Shown: positions 23,717 to 32,511, numbered from the stretch's first letter. The stretch is DNA of 38,175 nucleotides from an uncultured Flavobacteriales bacterium (GCA_946478775.1 CAMLDR010000016.1:1-38175), one strand, 5' to 3'. The notes: generated by a model from the letters alone, not told the origin. Numbers and translations: made by a program.

Positions 23717-24383
23717 TTGATTGTAATGAAGCGGTTAATAAATTGAGATAAAATGACCCGATTGATGCATGATTTTCACTTCTGTTAGTTAAGCGAGGCA
23801 AATGGTCGGCAAAAAAGTGCTGTAAATGCGCACCCTCAATAATGGTCGTGATGAGCATATTCGGATAAGCATAGCCCGGATTGATGCAATGAATGAGTTC
23901 GGCCAGATAGCCCACTAATTGTTTGTAATGTTCAAAAGCCCCGGTTTTATTGATGCTATCTACTTCTTTGGTGAGCAGAGATTTCACACCTTCCTGTTCG
24001 ATAATTTCCTGCAATTTGGCCTCATCAATAAAAGGAGTGCGCTGGTCATCCGGGGTGCGTTCGATCAATAACGAAATTGCTTTTTCAAGGCGTTCGGAGG
24101 AGCCTTTTGAAGCGTCAATTTCATGCTGAACACGGTAATTCATCCAGCCCCAATACCAGGAAAAAAGGAATAAAAGCAATTGGTGCTTACTATTGAAATA
24201 ACGGTAAACGCTGGCCTCTGTGCAGCCAATTGATTCACTCAGCTTTTTGAAAGTGAACCGTTCAAAACCAATTTCATGAATGAGCAGAATGCTGTGCTGA
24301 ATAATGGAAAGCCCTAATTTGGTTTCCTGGGGATCCCTCAGATAAGTACTTACCGGTTGTGCAATTTTGAACTGAATAATCAT
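23697..24383 (-). CDS. TetR/AcrR-family regulator
   Basis: 228 residues. N-terminal helix-turn-helix FTFKKLSESIGCTEASVYRYFNSKHQLLLFLFSWY is a clear TetR DNA-binding domain; the remaining helical C-terminal part is the ligand and dimerisation domain. It is first in the operon and overlaps the ABC gene by 20 bases, so it controls its own export machine. Two near-identical 14-bp repeats around its -7 box (24392-24405 and 24413-24426) are likely operators. The inducer is presumably the exported compound (inference from family practice). Confidence 0.88.
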   Translation of the reverse strand: MIIQFKIAQPVSTYLRDPQETKLGLSIIQHSILLIHEIGFERFTFKKLSESIGCTEASVYRYFNSKHQLLLFLFSWYWGWMNYRVQHEIDASKGSSERLEKAISLLIERTPDDQRTPFIDEAKLQEIIEQEGVKSLLTKEVDSINKTGAFEHYKQLVGYLAELIHCINPGYAYPNMLITTIIEGAHLQHFFADHLPRLTNRSENHASIGSFYLNLLTASLQSNGNTCH

Positions 24384-24391
24384 TTATGATA

Positions 24392-24426
24392 GTAATGCTA
24401 TTATTTACAAATGTAATCCTATTATT
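24392..24426 (-). promoter_or_regulatory. Candidate TetR operator: paired 14-bp direct repeats
   Basis: Plus strand GTAATGCTATTATT (24392-24405) and GTAATCCTATTATT (24413-24426) match at 13 of 14 positions with a 21-bp repeat distance, two helical turns. The -7 box (24408-24415) lies between and partly in the second. Confidence 0.6.
24408..24415 (-). promoter_or_regulatory. -7 box of the TetR-ABC-HlyD-TolC operon
   Basis: Minus strand reads TACATTTG, a full match, 24 nt before the ATG at 24383. Confidence 0.6.
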
Positions 24427-24494
24427 GAAAGAAGAAACACTTTAACTTTTTTTTAATGAATTTTTTTCCAAAATAAAGCTGGTAATTCCGGATA

Positions 24495-25343
24495 TTATGG
24501 GTTGCAAAAATCGCAGTACATCGGGTCTTCAAATTGTCTTGAGTGAGGGAATTTTTTTTCTTCCTCATATGCGCATTTCGAACAGTGGTATATGTGAGCA
24601 TAGGTCGATTTGGTTGCTGATCCGCAAAGGGAGCAGGGTAGTCCGCATTTCGCTTCCGTAATCCAAAAACCCGGATACTGGCAGGAAGGGCATAAGCTTT
24701 TTAATTTTTGAATCAGATTACCGGTAGCTTTCTGAATAGCCCGCATACGGGTTGGATTGTACATTGCGCGCATATCTGTTTCAATCCACAAACTTCCGTT
24801 CTTTCTCAAGGACGCTTCTGCTAAAGCGGTCAAGTCGCGATAATCAATGATGCCCTTTTCAATATTTGTGTGGTCATTTTGAGAGGTTTTCAAAATCATT
24901 CCGTGAGAAGGAAATAAGTTTTTTTCAGCAAACGAAAGGACTTCTTTCAAACTATGGACTTCCTGACCATCAAAATTAGTCTCCGTTGTTAAGCAACTGG
25001 CAACAACTTCCAGTTGATTCAGCTGATCTTTGATCATAACGATCTCTTCATTGGCTTTAGCGAAGAACAAGTGAGGGTGCTGACCAAACGATCCCTCACT
25101 TGCAATTACTAAATCTGTTTCTGTTAATTGAAAACCCAGTTCACATTTTAGGCGCAAAGTACTTACAGGGTCAAGCTTACGTTCGATTTCTCCTGAAAAA
25201 GTACCCAGGATGTCCGTATTAATCTGTGAAGCAACAATACACTTCAGGTGTAAGTTTTTCTCCATTAAAGGCTGAATGACCTGTTCTTTTTGGTGCATCG
25301 TTGCAATAGTCAGAGTGCGGTTTTCAAACAGCTGTAGGCCCAT
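24495..25343 (-). CDS. DUF6671-like protein with C-terminal zinc ribbons
   Basis: 282 residues from ATG 25343 (an in-frame ATG at 25397 would overlap the upstream gene by 44 bases; ATG 25343 leaves a 10-base gap and begins MGLQLFENRTLTIAT). The N-terminal ~200 residues (ATMHQKEQVIQPLMEK, DTEREL-like SGEIERKLDPVSTLRLKCELG, IASEGSFGQHPH, LIWIETDMRAM-like block) fit the domain of unknown function DUF6671 as I recall it. The C-terminus holds at least four CxxC-type knuckles: CPSC, CGLPCSLCG, CSKC and CDFC, enough for two zinc sites. It is the last gene of the dabB-dabA operon. Function unknown; a metal- or nucleotide-related helper of carbon uptake is a guess. Confidence 0.7.
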   Translation of the reverse strand: MGLQLFENRTLTIATMHQKEQVIQPLMEKNLHLKCIVASQINTDILGTFSGEIERKLDPVSTLRLKCELGFQLTETDLVIASEGSFGQHPHLFFAKANEEIVMIKDQLNQLEVVASCLTTETNFDGQEVHSLKEVLSFAEKNLFPSHGMILKTSQNDHTNIEKGIIDYRDLTALAEASLRKNGSLWIETDMRAMYNPTRMRAIQKATGNLIQKLKSLCPSCQYPGFWITEAKCGLPCSLCGSATKSTYAHIYHCSKCAYEEEKKFPHSRQFEDPMYCDFCNP

Positions 25344-25353
25344 TTCTTGTGTT

Positions 25354-25647
25354 TTAGTTCGATTCAATTGAATTTGTTGACCGGACCACCACACCAAGAG
25401 AAAAGATGAAATCTACACTTTCCGCGTTTTTCTGGTTTAGAAGGTGCTTCAGTTTGTTTTTTTGTTCTTTGAGATAAGCCATTTTTGCTTCGCTTTCCTC
25501 GTTAGACGTAAAGTGGTTCCGTTCCCAGGCGATCATTTGTTGCTCGTTGTAATTGGTGATTTGATTTTCAATTAATCTAAGAAGAAATTGAGCTGCCTGG
25601 TCGGGAGCTATTCCTTTTTCGCAAATAGTTATTTTTTCTGTTTTCAT
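25354..25647 (-). CDS. 97-aa protein in the dab operon, unknown function
   Basis: 97 residues, soluble, no signal peptide, no Zn-type Cys cluster (one Cys). A helical central part is rich in Gln, Asn and Glu (QAAQFLLRLIENQITNYNEQQMIAWERN), followed by a charged helix (MAYLKEQKNKLKHLLNQ). I do not recognise a family; it is not a PII-type or CBS-type regulator, the kinds sometimes met with bicarbonate transporters. It starts 25 bases after dabA and ends 10 bases before the DUF6671-like gene, so it belongs to the operon. Confidence 0.65.
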   Translation of the reverse strand: MKTEKITICEKGIAPDQAAQFLLRLIENQITNYNEQQMIAWERNHFTSNEESEAKMAYLKEQKNKLKHLLNQKNAESVDFIFSLGVVVRSTNSIESN

Positions 25648-25672
25648 GGAATGATAGATATTAAAGGATGAA

Positions 25673-28153
25673 TTATTCTATTATGGTTGCTAATTGTTGT
25701 TCGGATAAAGCTTTCTGCTTCTCTGAAAAAGATTTCCATTCGAAATTCGAAATGTATTGCTCACTTACAACTCCTTCGGGGTTTAATCTTAATAAATAGA
25801 TCCATTTATTGTCGAACAGTTTTCGAATGTTTTCGTGCCTCGCTAGTATTTCGTTAATTGCTTCTCTAGGGGCGTCGATCAGGACATTTAAACGTTGTGG
25901 AAGGTGTTCGAAATCAGTACCATTGTGTATGGACTGTAAGGGCAATCCTATTCGCAGATCTCCTGCAGAACCTTCCATGACACCCATGCCTGCAGTAACA
26001 TTGTGAAGTGTTTTGTCGCCGGCACCGAAGTGTTTGTTATCTACCGTGCTGGCATAATATTGGAGATTGATCCAGGTAGTAACAACCATTGGTGCAGTCA
26101 TGATTGTTTCCAGAATGTTTAAATCAGTGTCCTGCGAGAAATGGTAATCGTGGAGAAATGTCCGGCCTCCCAAGTTTACGTGTTGTGTTTTGGAACGCGA
26201 TGCTATTACAAAGGAGTTGCATCCGGCCAAACCCCATTCCGGCCTCACTTGCGCCCAATCTTTACTTCGGGCAAGAATAGTTTTATCAATCGAATCACCG
26301 CTTATTTTCAGACGGGTGCTTCTTTCCAGACGGGACGACCTGGAAGCCGATTCCAGGCTTTCTATCAGTCGGTCGAATGCTTGCTGATGTGATTCTGTGA
26401 CCAGGTGTGAATTCAATATGGTGACCTTGTCTGTGGTTGTGTCGTGAAGTCCAGCCAGGAATAGCGTATCTGCAGGGATTTGGATTCCCCGATTAGCTAA
26501 TTCTGCACGAACCTCTGCATTGTTAAAAACCGTTGCTGCTACCAGAGCATTGATGTCTCCCGAATGCCCGCCGCAGGCACCGCATTCTAATCCGGCGGCA
26601 TGTGGGTTATTAACCGTGGAAGAACCATGTCCGGCCAGCAAAATAATTCGCGAAAACTGTTCCTTTAATCCGGTTGCACGTAAGGTTGACATAGCAATGC
26701 TTACCTGGTCCTCAAAAGAAAATGCGGATAAGTCCACTTTTCGCTGAAGTAAATAATTCTCACGGTAGCCCTGCTGGTCTGATTTTTTAATTGTTCGTGT
26801 GAGGTTGAAGGAATCACTCAATAGCTTAGGGAGGAAAAATAACCCCAGTGAACTGACAAATCCAAAAGAGGAAATTGCTCCTGTTTTGAATGGTTTGATG
26901 ATTTCCCCGGTTTGGTATTTCGTTATTCTAAATTTTGCCAGTTTGGGATTACCTGATTCTTTTACAACCGGGCCGGAAGGGAGTAGAACCGGACATTGGT
27001 TGAGTGCTTCCGGATTTTCAACACGCTGGTATTGAATGGGAAATCCAAAGAATCCTGCAAAGCCAATTGTCTGAATGGTTGAATCGGTTGCTTCGAGATT
27101 TCTGCGGAAAACCTCCGATCTGACATCGATACAGAATACTGCCTGTACCTCGGGTTTCCCGGACGAAAAGCCTTGATTGCGCTTAATGAAGAATTTATTT
27201 CTTAGTTCCCGTTGGGCTGCTAAGTCAAATGCGGTCTGCAATAGCTCTTTAACGGTTAGCAGGTGGTCAGATTCGATCGGGTTATTTTCAGTACAGCTTA
27301 GTTGAATTTTTTGTTGCCAGAGTTCTTTCAGGCCTAGTCCGGGGAACGATTTGAGCACACAGAATTCCCAGCTGAGCAGGATGCTTATAAACTGGTCAAA
27401 GTGATTTGTTTTCCCCCCGTATAACCTGCCATCCCAATCCAAACCTGAGATGAATGCTGACCAGCCAGGTAGTTTGTAAGACAATTTCAGTAAATATAAT
27501 TTGAATTGCTCGTCGGTGAGATTCAACTGTTCAGCTATGTGATCAAATGCTGAGGCGAAATCGTCAGGAATTGTCCGTAGAGTGGATTGAAACTGTTTGA
27601 TTCCCAGTATTCTTGTGGAATAATCGGTTAAGGCATAACTTTTCCATGCAATGAAAAGATTCTGTTGTGATTCCGGTTTATTTACAGTGTCTGCTTTTGG
27701 GTTAAAATGGAAAGCTGCCCAATTCGAAATACCTTCGATAAAGAACTCATTGAGTTTTAATAAGGTCAGTTTTTCCCCCAGTTCACAGATTGTATTCAAT
27801 AAAGGGGTCCGGTTCTCATTAATAGTCTGGCATTCCAATCCTTCAAGTATGAGGTCTGCTGAGAAAGATTCTTTTCCTTTTGAATGGATTGCTTCCTGGA
27901 TATCGGTACGCAAAATTTTCTTCTCAGCAATCATTTTTCTATAGAAGGAAAAAGGCATATATAAGTTAATTCCTGTGAGTTTGTTGAGCAGGCTTGCTGT
28001 TTCTTCAAAGGAATAATCGCTGTAGCCATGAAACGGATTTACGGCCACCGAATGTTTTAGGGGCCATGCCGGAGCAATGAGATTTTTTACTTGCTCCATT
28101 GCCTGTCTTGGGTTAAGAGCCGGAGCGATTCGATCTGTTGGTACTTCTTGCAT
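25673..28153 (-). CDS. dabA: Inorganic carbon transporter subunit DabA (DUF2309)
   Basis: 826 residues, typical for DUF2309. N-terminal AWPLKHSVAVNPFHGYSD; FCIDVRSEVFRR near 340-350 and GHGSSTVNNPHAAGLECGACGG near 505-526 contain the Cys, Asp, His and Cys that form the zinc site related to beta-carbonic anhydrases in characterised DabA. No membrane helices; it is a peripheral subunit on the cytoplasmic face of DabB. Family knowledge: DabAB couples a cation gradient to one-way hydration of CO2, so bicarbonate accumulates inside. No RuBisCO or other fixation gene is visible, so in this organism it probably feeds carboxylases (anaplerosis, fatty acid synthesis). Confidence 0.93.
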   Translation of the reverse strand: MQEVPTDRIAPALNPRQAMEQVKNLIAPAWPLKHSVAVNPFHGYSDYSFEETASLLNKLTGINLYMPFSFYRKMIAEKKILRTDIQEAIHSKGKESFSADLILEGLECQTINENRTPLLNTICELGEKLTLLKLNEFFIEGISNWAAFHFNPKADTVNKPESQQNLFIAWKSYALTDYSTRILGIKQFQSTLRTIPDDFASAFDHIAEQLNLTDEQFKLYLLKLSYKLPGWSAFISGLDWDGRLYGGKTNHFDQFISILLSWEFCVLKSFPGLGLKELWQQKIQLSCTENNPIESDHLLTVKELLQTAFDLAAQRELRNKFFIKRNQGFSSGKPEVQAVFCIDVRSEVFRRNLEATDSTIQTIGFAGFFGFPIQYQRVENPEALNQCPVLLPSGPVVKESGNPKLAKFRITKYQTGEIIKPFKTGAISSFGFVSSLGLFFLPKLLSDSFNLTRTIKKSDQQGYRENYLLQRKVDLSAFSFEDQVSIAMSTLRATGLKEQFSRIILLAGHGSSTVNNPHAAGLECGACGGHSGDINALVAATVFNNAEVRAELANRGIQIPADTLFLAGLHDTTTDKVTILNSHLVTESHQQAFDRLIESLESASRSSRLERSTRLKISGDSIDKTILARSKDWAQVRPEWGLAGCNSFVIASRSKTQHVNLGGRTFLHDYHFSQDTDLNILETIMTAPMVVTTWINLQYYASTVDNKHFGAGDKTLHNVTAGMGVMEGSAGDLRIGLPLQSIHNGTDFEHLPQRLNVLIDAPREAINEILARHENIRKLFDNKWIYLLRLNPEGVVSEQYISNFEWKSFSEKQKALSEQQLATIIE

Positions 28154-28176
28154 GATGTGTATATTTAAATGATGAA

Positions 28177-29727
28177 TTATTTTTTATAAGACCCGATCCA
28201 TCGGTTAATGAACAGGTTGATGTACAATCCGTTTCGCAAGTGGATGCTTAGCCGGTATCGCATGGTCTGAAGAAACCGTTTGGAGACAATGGAATTCATT
28301 AGAATGAGCACGGCAAAAACAAGCAGCATTCCTAAAGCAGAATAATAGATCAGAGGAGTGAGTTCTGTGTTCTCAATTACCTGAGAAGATACTAAATGTT
28401 GAAAAAGCGTTTCGAAGATCAAAAAGGAAGTTAGAGAGAGTAAACTGAAGAAGCTGATTCGAAAGTAAGTCCTGACGTTTGCACTGAAGGCTAAAGATTT
28501 TGCTGCCATTGTTGATACCGTGAAGCAAATGAAGAGGTAAATGATAGAAAGGGTGAAAGGATGTTTGTTGAAATAAATGCCGGCCAGGCTTCCTGCACTT
28601 ATACAAATACCCAGAGACACTAGTAGCCCGGCCAGCGGTTTCCACGAAATTTTTGGCGCAGGTATTTGCCTGCTTACTGATTTTTCAAGTTCGCTTCCGG
28701 ATGATAGGAATGCATGAGCCTTATAAAATGAATGTGCTGTGAGATGAAGCAATGCAGCAGAATAGGCTCCCATACCGCACAACATAAGTGTGAAACCCAT
28801 ATGAGCTACGCTCGAATATCCGAGTGAGTTTTTAACGGACGGCTGATGGATGAAAACAAATGCACCATATACTGCTGTTACAATACCTGTCAGAAAGAGA
28901 AATGCTTGTGAGCCGGAAGAGAATTGAATGAGTGGGGAAAACCGGATGATCAGATAAGGACCTGCATTGATAAGTCCGGCGTGTAGCAAGGCGGAAACTG
29001 GTGTAGGTGCTTCCATCAGTTCAATTAACCATCCATGAAACGGGATCTGGGCTGATTTTAGAATAGCAGTGATAACCAGTAGCCATGCAGCCATCTGCAA
29101 ATTCAAGTTCAGTGTTTGATTGAGCTTTAATTGCTCAAAGATGGTGCTCAAATCTCCTGTTTTGAATGTGATATAGACAAAAAACAGGGAGAAAAGCAAA
29201 GTTGTGTCACCAAGCCGTGCCAGGATGAACTTCTTCTTTGCAGCTAGTTGCGCTTTTTCTCTGTTTGGATAAAAAATCAGCAGTTTTTGTAAAATTAAAC
29301 TTGTTGCTAACCACGTTAAAAAGAGAGTCAGGATGTTTTCTGATAGAACAAAGAGCTGAATGCTTCCGATTACTCCTGCAATAGTTCCCATGAATCTGAT
29401 TTGTCCGGCATCCCCGTCCAGATATGACTTGCTAAACCGGGAAACTACTAGTCCGATAATAGAGATCATGGTGAGAAGGACAATGTTCAAACGGTCAATT
29501 CGAATACTGAGACCGATTCCTTTCCAATTGAATAGTTCCAGTTCGAACAGTTGGGCAGTGAACAGTAATAAAATTCCGTAAATCGAAATTGCCAGGTTGA
29601 AATAATTCAGAGAGGTAATCCATCGGTGAAAGTGTTGTTTTGGAACTGATTTTTGTGTCATACCAAAAACCAGTAGATGAAGTAAGGGAACCAGTAAAAA
29701 GGGAAGTAGAATAAATGTGTTTAACAT
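28177..29727 (-). CDS. dabB: Inorganic carbon transporter subunit DabB (NuoL-like)
   Basis: 516 residues, about 13-14 membrane helices. The proton-conducting core is clear: IPFHGWLIELMEAPTPVSALLHAGLINAGPYLIIRF (conserved Lys just before, Glu and His inside) and HLTAHSFYKAHAFLSSGS. It is shorter than NuoL and lacks its long C-terminal lateral helix, as is usual for DabB. It lies 23 bases before dabA, without complex I genes around it, which separates it from a true NuoL. First gene of the operon; transcribed divergently from the LysR gene, 89 bases away. Confidence 0.9.
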   Translation of the reverse strand: MLNTFILLPFLLVPLLHLLVFGMTQKSVPKQHFHRWITSLNYFNLAISIYGILLLFTAQLFELELFNWKGIGLSIRIDRLNIVLLTMISIIGLVVSRFSKSYLDGDAGQIRFMGTIAGVIGSIQLFVLSENILTLFLTWLATSLILQKLLIFYPNREKAQLAAKKKFILARLGDTTLLFSLFFVYITFKTGDLSTIFEQLKLNQTLNLNLQMAAWLLVITAILKSAQIPFHGWLIELMEAPTPVSALLHAGLINAGPYLIIRFSPLIQFSSGSQAFLFLTGIVTAVYGAFVFIHQPSVKNSLGYSSVAHMGFTLMLCGMGAYSAALLHLTAHSFYKAHAFLSSGSELEKSVSRQIPAPKISWKPLAGLLVSLGICISAGSLAGIYFNKHPFTLSIIYLFICFTVSTMAAKSLAFSANVRTYFRISFFSLLSLTSFLIFETLFQHLVSSQVIENTELTPLIYYSALGMLLVFAVLILMNSIVSKRFLQTMRYRLSIHLRNGLYINLFINRWIGSYKK

Positions 29728-29764
29728 ATTTCGTGAAATTTTTGTTCGGACAAAGTAATGGAGA

Positions 29765-29792
29765 TTGATTCATATATTTTTATATATATTTG
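29765..29792 (+). promoter_or_regulatory. Promoter of the CbbR-like LysR gene
   Basis: TTG 29765-29767 and TATATTTG 29785-29792 (full match) with a 17-base spacer; ATG 29817 is 24 nt on. The spacer is a run of alternating A and T with dyad symmetry, where a LysR-type protein could also bind. I see no clear -7 box for dabB on the other strand. Confidence 0.6.
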
Positions 29793-29816
29793 ATATGAAG
29801 AACATAAAATAAATTT

Positions 29817-30710
29817 ATGAATTACACAATCAATCAGTTGAATATTTTCCTGAAGGTTGTTGAGAAACAAAGCATTACGAAGGCTTCAGAGGAGCTCTAT
29901 ATGACTCAGCCAGCGGTTTCAATTCAATTGAAAAACTTTCAGGATCAATTTAAATTTCCCCTCACAGAAGTAGTTGGAAGAAAGCTATACATCACAGATT
30001 TTGGTCGCGAAATTGCCGAAATGGTCGAACGGATTACAGATGAAATGAATCGCCTGCAATTCAAAACGAAAGAATATGAAGGTCAGCTTTCTGGTCGTCT
30101 GAAAATATCCTGTGCCTCCACCGGAAAATATGTGATCCCCTTTTTCCTGAGTAATTTTTTGAATTTAAACCACAGTGTTGATCTCCTTTTGGATGTTACC
30201 AATAAATCGCGGGTGATACAGAGTTTAAAACACAATGAAATTGACTTTGCATTGGTGTCAATCTTGCCGGATGATTTGGAAGTAGAGGAAGAAATCCTGG
30301 TTGAGAACAAGTTGTACCTGGTCGGTGGCTCTCAGGGTTCTGAAAACCTGGAAACCTTGATTTACAGAGAACAAGGTTCTGCTACCCGATTAGAGATGGA
30401 AAATTATTTCAAAGACTTAAAAGGATTGAGGCGAAAAAAAATGGAATTAACTTCAAATGAAGCCGTGAAACAAGCAGTAATGGCCGGCTTGGGCAGTTCA
30501 ATTTTACCATTGATTGGGATTAAAAATGAATTGCTGAACGGTAGTCTGAAGATCATTGAGAAAGAGGGTTTACCCTTAGAGACCAGATGGCGTTTAATTT
30601 GGCTGAAAAATAAAAAGTTGTCATCCATCTCCAAAGCTTATCTGGATTTTCTCAGAACTGAAAAAGAAAGTATTCTGCAAGCCCATTTTAGCTGGTATAA
30701 AGCGTTTTAG
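29817..30710 (+). CDS. LysR-family regulator, CbbR-like
   Basis: 297 residues. N-terminal winged helix NQLNIFLKVVEKQSITKASEELYMTQPAVSIQLKNFQDQF is a clear LysR domain, followed by a two-lobed periplasmic-binding-type sensor (GRLKISCASTGKYVIPFFLSNFL and DFALVS). The YVIPFFLSNFL stretch and overall pattern resemble CbbR/CcmR regulators of carbon fixation and uptake. It is transcribed away from dabBA, the classic LysR arrangement, so it probably activates the dab operon at low CO2. The ligand is unknown (NADPH, 2-phosphoglycolate and 2-oxoglutarate act on relatives). Confidence 0.88.
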   Translation: MNYTINQLNIFLKVVEKQSITKASEELYMTQPAVSIQLKNFQDQFKFPLTEVVGRKLYITDFGREIAEMVERITDEMNRLQFKTKEYEGQLSGRLKISCASTGKYVIPFFLSNFLNLNHSVDLLLDVTNKSRVIQSLKHNEIDFALVSILPDDLEVEEEILVENKLYLVGGSQGSENLETLIYREQGSATRLEMENYFKDLKGLRRKKMELTSNEAVKQAVMAGLGSSILPLIGIKNELLNGSLKIIEKEGLPLETRWRLIWLKNKKLSSISKAYLDFLRTEKESILQAHFSWYKAF

Positions 30711-30805
30711 AAGTAATGGGCGCTTCTGATCAGTCTGGTAGTATGAATGCTGAACCGGCACCATGTTTCCGGCAAGTTCTTGCAGACAATTCGTCAAAAA
30801 AAGCA

Positions 30806-30908
30806 TCATTCTCTCATTCCTACAACCAAGTCTATTTAGCACATTCTTTTGCATTTTGCATTTTGCATTTTCAATTAATACTTACCTTTATCCCACATTT
30901 TAGAAATA
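30806..30908. repeat. lpdA upstream repeat with TTTTGCA heptamers
   Basis: Second member of the pair with 19265-19390. Three tandem TTTTGCA units at 30848-30868 are followed by TTTTCAATTA. The block also contains the lpdA -7 box. Confidence 0.7.
30863..30890 (+). promoter_or_regulatory. Candidate lpdA promoter inside the repeat
   Basis: TTG at 30863-30865, provided by a heptamer, and TACCTTTA at 30883-30890 (7 positions fit TAnnTTTG except the final G) are 17 bases apart. ATG 30915 follows 24 nt later. Confidence 0.45.
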
Positions 30909-30914
30909 GAAACT

Positions 30915-32318
30915 ATGAGTACGTTTGATGTTGCGATAATCGGTTCAGGTCCTGGTGGATACGTGGCTGCTCTTCGCTGTGCACAATTAGGATTGAATAC
31001 TGCTTTGATCGAAAAATACCCAACTCTTGGAGGAACCTGCTTAAACGTAGGATGTATCCCATCTAAAGCTTTGTTGGATTCTTCAGAACATTTTTTCAAT
31101 GCAAAGCACAACTTTGCAACTCATGGAATCAAAGTGGATAATGTGGAAGCAGATATCACACAGATGATTGCCCGTAAGGAAGAGGTCATTACGCAGACAT
31201 GCAACGGGATCAAATTCCTGATGGATAAAAATAAAGTAACTGTTTACCAGGGAGTCGGTTCTTTTGTTGATAAAACAACGATCGCAATCAAAGACGAAAA
31301 AGGGAACAGCACAAATATTACGGCGAAGAACACCATTATTGCAACAGGTTCAAAACCCAATTTCTTCCCGGGAATGGAACCGGATAAAAAACGCATCATC
31401 ACTTCTACCGAAGCATTGAAGATGACAGAAATCCCTAAAAAGATGATCGTGATCGGTGGTGGAGTAATCGGTTTGGAATTAGGTTCGGTTTACGCTCGTT
31501 TGGGAACAGAAGTAGAGGTAGTTGAATTTGCACCGAACATTCTTCCAACGATGGACCTTTCTCTTGGAAAAGAGTTGACAAAAATCCTGAAGAAAGAAGG
31601 ATTCAAATTCCATTTGGAGCACAAAGTTCAGAAAGTAGAAAACACAGGAAATGGTGTGAAATTGACCGCGCTGAATAAAAAGGACGAGGAAGTAACTTTA
31701 GAAGCAGATTACTGTTTGGTTGCAGTTGGCCGTAAAGCGTATACAGAAGGTTTAGGATTGGAAAACATTGGTTTGACAGCGAACAATCGTGGTCAGATTG
31801 ATGTAAATGATCATTTACAAACAACAGTTCCGAATATCTACGCAATCGGTGATGTGGTTCGTGGAGCAATGCTGGCACACAAAGCAGAAGAAGAAGGAGT
31901 AGTGGTGGCTGAGCAATTGGCCGGACAAAAACCGCATATCAATTACAACCTGATTCCGGGAGTGGTTTACACCTGGCCTGAGATTGCCGCTGTAGGTAAA
32001 ACAGAAGAGGAATTGAAAGCCGCAGGAGTAGAATACAAAGCAGGTTCATTCCCGATGAAAGCTTTGGGAAGAGCACGTGCATCTATGGATGTCACCGGAT
32101 TTGTAAAAGTTTTGGCGGACGCTAAAACAGATGAGGTTTTGGGAGTGCACATGATCGCTGCGCGTGCTGCAGATATGATCATGGAAGCCGTTACTGCAAT
32201 GGAATTCCGCGCATCTGCTGAGGATATTTCCCGCATTTGCCACGCACATCCAACATTCTCTGAAGCATTGAAAGAAGCTGCTCTTGCTGCAACAGATAAC
32301 AGAGCATTACATATTTAA
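30915..32318 (+). CDS. lpdA: Dihydrolipoyl dehydrogenase (E3)
   Basis: 467 residues. FAD-binding GSGPGGYVAALRCAQLG, the redox disulfide GGTCLNVGCIPSK (Cys42-Cys47), NAD-binding VIGGGVIGLELGSVYARLG, FAD contact IYAIGDVV and the catalytic His-x4-Glu in HAHPTFSEA near 445-450. It reoxidises dihydrolipoyl groups of pyruvate and 2-oxoglutarate dehydrogenases and the glycine cleavage system. Neither E1 nor E2 is adjacent; E3 is shared. A hairpin terminator follows. Confidence 0.97.
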   Translation: MSTFDVAIIGSGPGGYVAALRCAQLGLNTALIEKYPTLGGTCLNVGCIPSKALLDSSEHFFNAKHNFATHGIKVDNVEADITQMIARKEEVITQTCNGIKFLMDKNKVTVYQGVGSFVDKTTIAIKDEKGNSTNITAKNTIIATGSKPNFFPGMEPDKKRIITSTEALKMTEIPKKMIVIGGGVIGLELGSVYARLGTEVEVVEFAPNILPTMDLSLGKELTKILKKEGFKFHLEHKVQKVENTGNGVKLTALNKKDEEVTLEADYCLVAVGRKAYTEGLGLENIGLTANNRGQIDVNDHLQTTVPNIYAIGDVVRGAMLAHKAEEEGVVVAEQLAGQKPHINYNLIPGVVYTWPEIAAVGKTEEELKAAGVEYKAGSFPMKALGRARASMDVTGFVKVLADAKTDEVLGVHMIAARAADMIMEAVTAMEFRASAEDISRICHAHPTFSEALKEAALAATDNRALHI

Positions 32319-32338
32319 ATAGATTCAAAACAAAATAG

Positions 32339-32369
32339 AAAGCTCTTTCGGATATACGGAAGAGCTTTT
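32339..32369 (+). terminator. Intrinsic terminator after lpdA
   Basis: AAAGCTCTT (32339-32347) pairs with AAGAGCTTT (32360-32368), followed by TTTTG and more T. Confidence 0.75.
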
Positions 32370-32485
32370 GCTTTTCAGTACGATATCAAATGAGTTGCAG
32401 CCACATAAAAAAACAGCGTAAAATTTTATAAGCACTTTTCGTAAAAACTATGTGCGCTATATTCCTATGTGGTTTGCTTTTGTGT

Positions 32486-32493
32486 TACTTTTG
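32486..32493 (+). promoter_or_regulatory. -7 box of hemH
   Basis: TACTTTTG, full match, 18 nt before ATG 32512. Confidence 0.6.
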
Positions 32494-32511
32494 CAGTGCT
32501 TTTAAACAAAT

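Noticed and set aside
25344..25397. Upstream ATG for the DUF6671-like gene
   Set aside because: It overlaps the preceding gene by 44 bases and adds a non-conserved Gln/Trp-rich leader; kept only as an alternative.
28177..29727. DabB as NuoL of complex I
   Set aside because: No other nuo genes are nearby, the protein is short for NuoL, and it sits next to dabA.
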